Shown piece by piece: positions 63,532 to 64,000 of a stretch of 64,000 nt of DNA. Position 1 is the stretch's first letter; every line of letters starts with the position of its first letter. A program made the position numbers and the translations under genes. The notes under the pieces are model-generated. The model saw only the letters and a program-made list of their open reading frames with translations. It searched no databases and was not told the origin of the DNA. The stretch spans positions 809,919 to 873,918 of the forward strand of contig NZ_SJPM01000002.1 of assembly GCF_007859915.1 (NCBI RefSeq), written 5' to 3'. Source of the DNA: Neorhodopirellula pilleata (GTDB taxonomy: Bacteria; Planctomycetota; Planctomycetia; Pirellulales; Pirellulaceae).

Positions 63532-64000
63532 TCAATGGGAACGAGGTGAAACTTCGCGGGGAAAGCCGAGTACGACGAAGTAAAAACTAATCAGCGCGGA
63601 CGACATGATCGCCCACATCGCCTTGATTAAATAGGGCGCGGGGCTGGGCGATAAGAACCCCTCGGTAAACGCCGCAAGAACAAACAGCGTCGCCGCCGCC
63701 GACATGATCGGAACACTGCGATGAGCCGACAATCGCATCGAATCCATTCGTGTCAATCCGGCGGTGTGAAACAGACCCACGCCCAACCGCAAACCGGCTG
63801 CCGCCGACAACGCGATCGCGGTCAGCTCGAACGGACCATGGGCGGTCACGAAGTGAAAAAAATTGTCACTGCCGCCGACATCTTCACGGGCCATATAACC
63901 GAAGATCGTTCCCAAGCTGACGCCGTTGAAAGCAAGGATGAACAAGCACGGGATGATCAAGATGCCATAGGCAAAGCACTTCAGCCCGATGCCGGTGTTA
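63532..64000 (-). CDS. SpoIIM (DUF95)-family membrane protein, N-terminus beyond the window
   Basis: The frame is open to the window end, giving about 155 residues of the C-terminal part. Family features: NTGIGLKCFAYGILIIPCLF then GVSLGTIFGYMAREDVG, and HFVTAHGPFELTAIALSAAA near the middle, with further hydrophobic helices. SpoIIM proteins act in septal or spore envelope remodelling in firmicutes; in planctomycetes they occur with DUF4129, DUF4350, RDD and MoxR genes. The stop is 10 bases before the DUF4129 gene's TTG. Confidence 0.88.
   Translation of the reverse strand, partial: NTGIGLKCFAYGILIIPCLFILAFNGVSLGTIFGYMAREDVGGSDNFFHFVTAHGPFELTAIALSAAAGLRLGVGLFHTAGLTRMDSMRLSAHRSVPIMSAAATLFVLAAFTEGFLSPSPAPYLIKAMWAIMSSALISFYFVVLGFPREVSPRSH

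Overview
The window looks like a chromosomal segment of a planctomycete of the Rhodopirellula/Pirellula group. The evidence is a DUF1559 pseudopilin-like protein, a DUF1592/DUF1588/DUF1585 cytochrome paired with a DUF1552 Tat-exported protein, an ASPIC/UnbV (CRTAC1-like) giant protein beside a multihaem cytochrome, a MoxR-cluster-type DUF4350/DUF4129/SpoIIM set, and many interspersed palindromic repeats. Composition is moderately GC-rich throughout. I see no prophage, transposase gene, CRISPR array, rRNA or tRNA gene. All family assignments come from reading motifs; no database search was run.

Layout. 1-2.5 kb: the end of an esterase-like protein with altered catalytic residues, a lone receiver protein and a dihaem cytochrome. 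2.5-7.1 kb (minus strand): dnaG-rpoD, ending in a composite repeat whose terminal inverted repeat includes the rpoD stop codon. 7.7-11.6 kb (plus): an alcohol dehydrogenase, then a compact acyl-chain cluster (dehydratase, acyl carrier protein, His-less hotdog protein, ketosynthase) and a DUF4129 membrane protein. 13.6-22 kb (minus): phoH, 7TM-HD phosphodiesterase, ybeY and corC-like genes in a chain of 1-4 base overlaps, then cdsA, a thiol peroxidase and a membrane metallopeptidase. 22.2-25.2 kb (plus): an LptF/LptG permease and an aldehyde dehydrogenase. 25.4-30.9 kb (minus): a peptide ABC transporter (binding protein and two permeases, no ATPase) and an aspartate aminotransferase.

31.4-37.4 kb: a pseudopilin-like DUF1559 protein with a clear intrinsic terminator, a 1039-residue TPR/FG-GAP/ASPIC lipoprotein, a convergent seven-haem cytochrome and a 60-residue lipoprotein. 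38-45 kb (minus): a doubled DUF3467 protein, pabB, an M16 protease and a TPR protein, the last two separated by a 1-kb tandem array of palindromic units. 45.4-47.3 kb (minus): an HTH-receiver protein and a histidine kinase. 47.6-52.5 kb (plus): the DUF1592/DUF1552 pair and two small coupled unknown genes. 52.6-57.3 kb (plus): a sugar-isomerase-like TIM barrel, a PSP1/RicT-like protein, carA and an archaeal/eukaryotic-type proS that starts one base after fourteen perfect copies of a 7-mer. 57.6-64 kb: an M50 protease with a large acidic tail, a 295-bp MITE-like element and the DUF4350/DUF4129/SpoIIM genes, the last running off the window.

The genes are mostly housekeeping. The least explained material lies between them: (i) modular composite palindromic elements, (ii) a tandem array and scattered relatives with simple-repeat tracts inside or next to them, (iii) a MITE-like element, and (iv) an intrinsic terminator facing the minus strand with no minus-strand gene to end, which suggests an unannotated RNA downstream of proS. 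Among proteins, the altered esterase, the four-gene acyl cluster, the internally duplicated small secreted protein and the ASPIC/heptahaem pair deserve a closer look.
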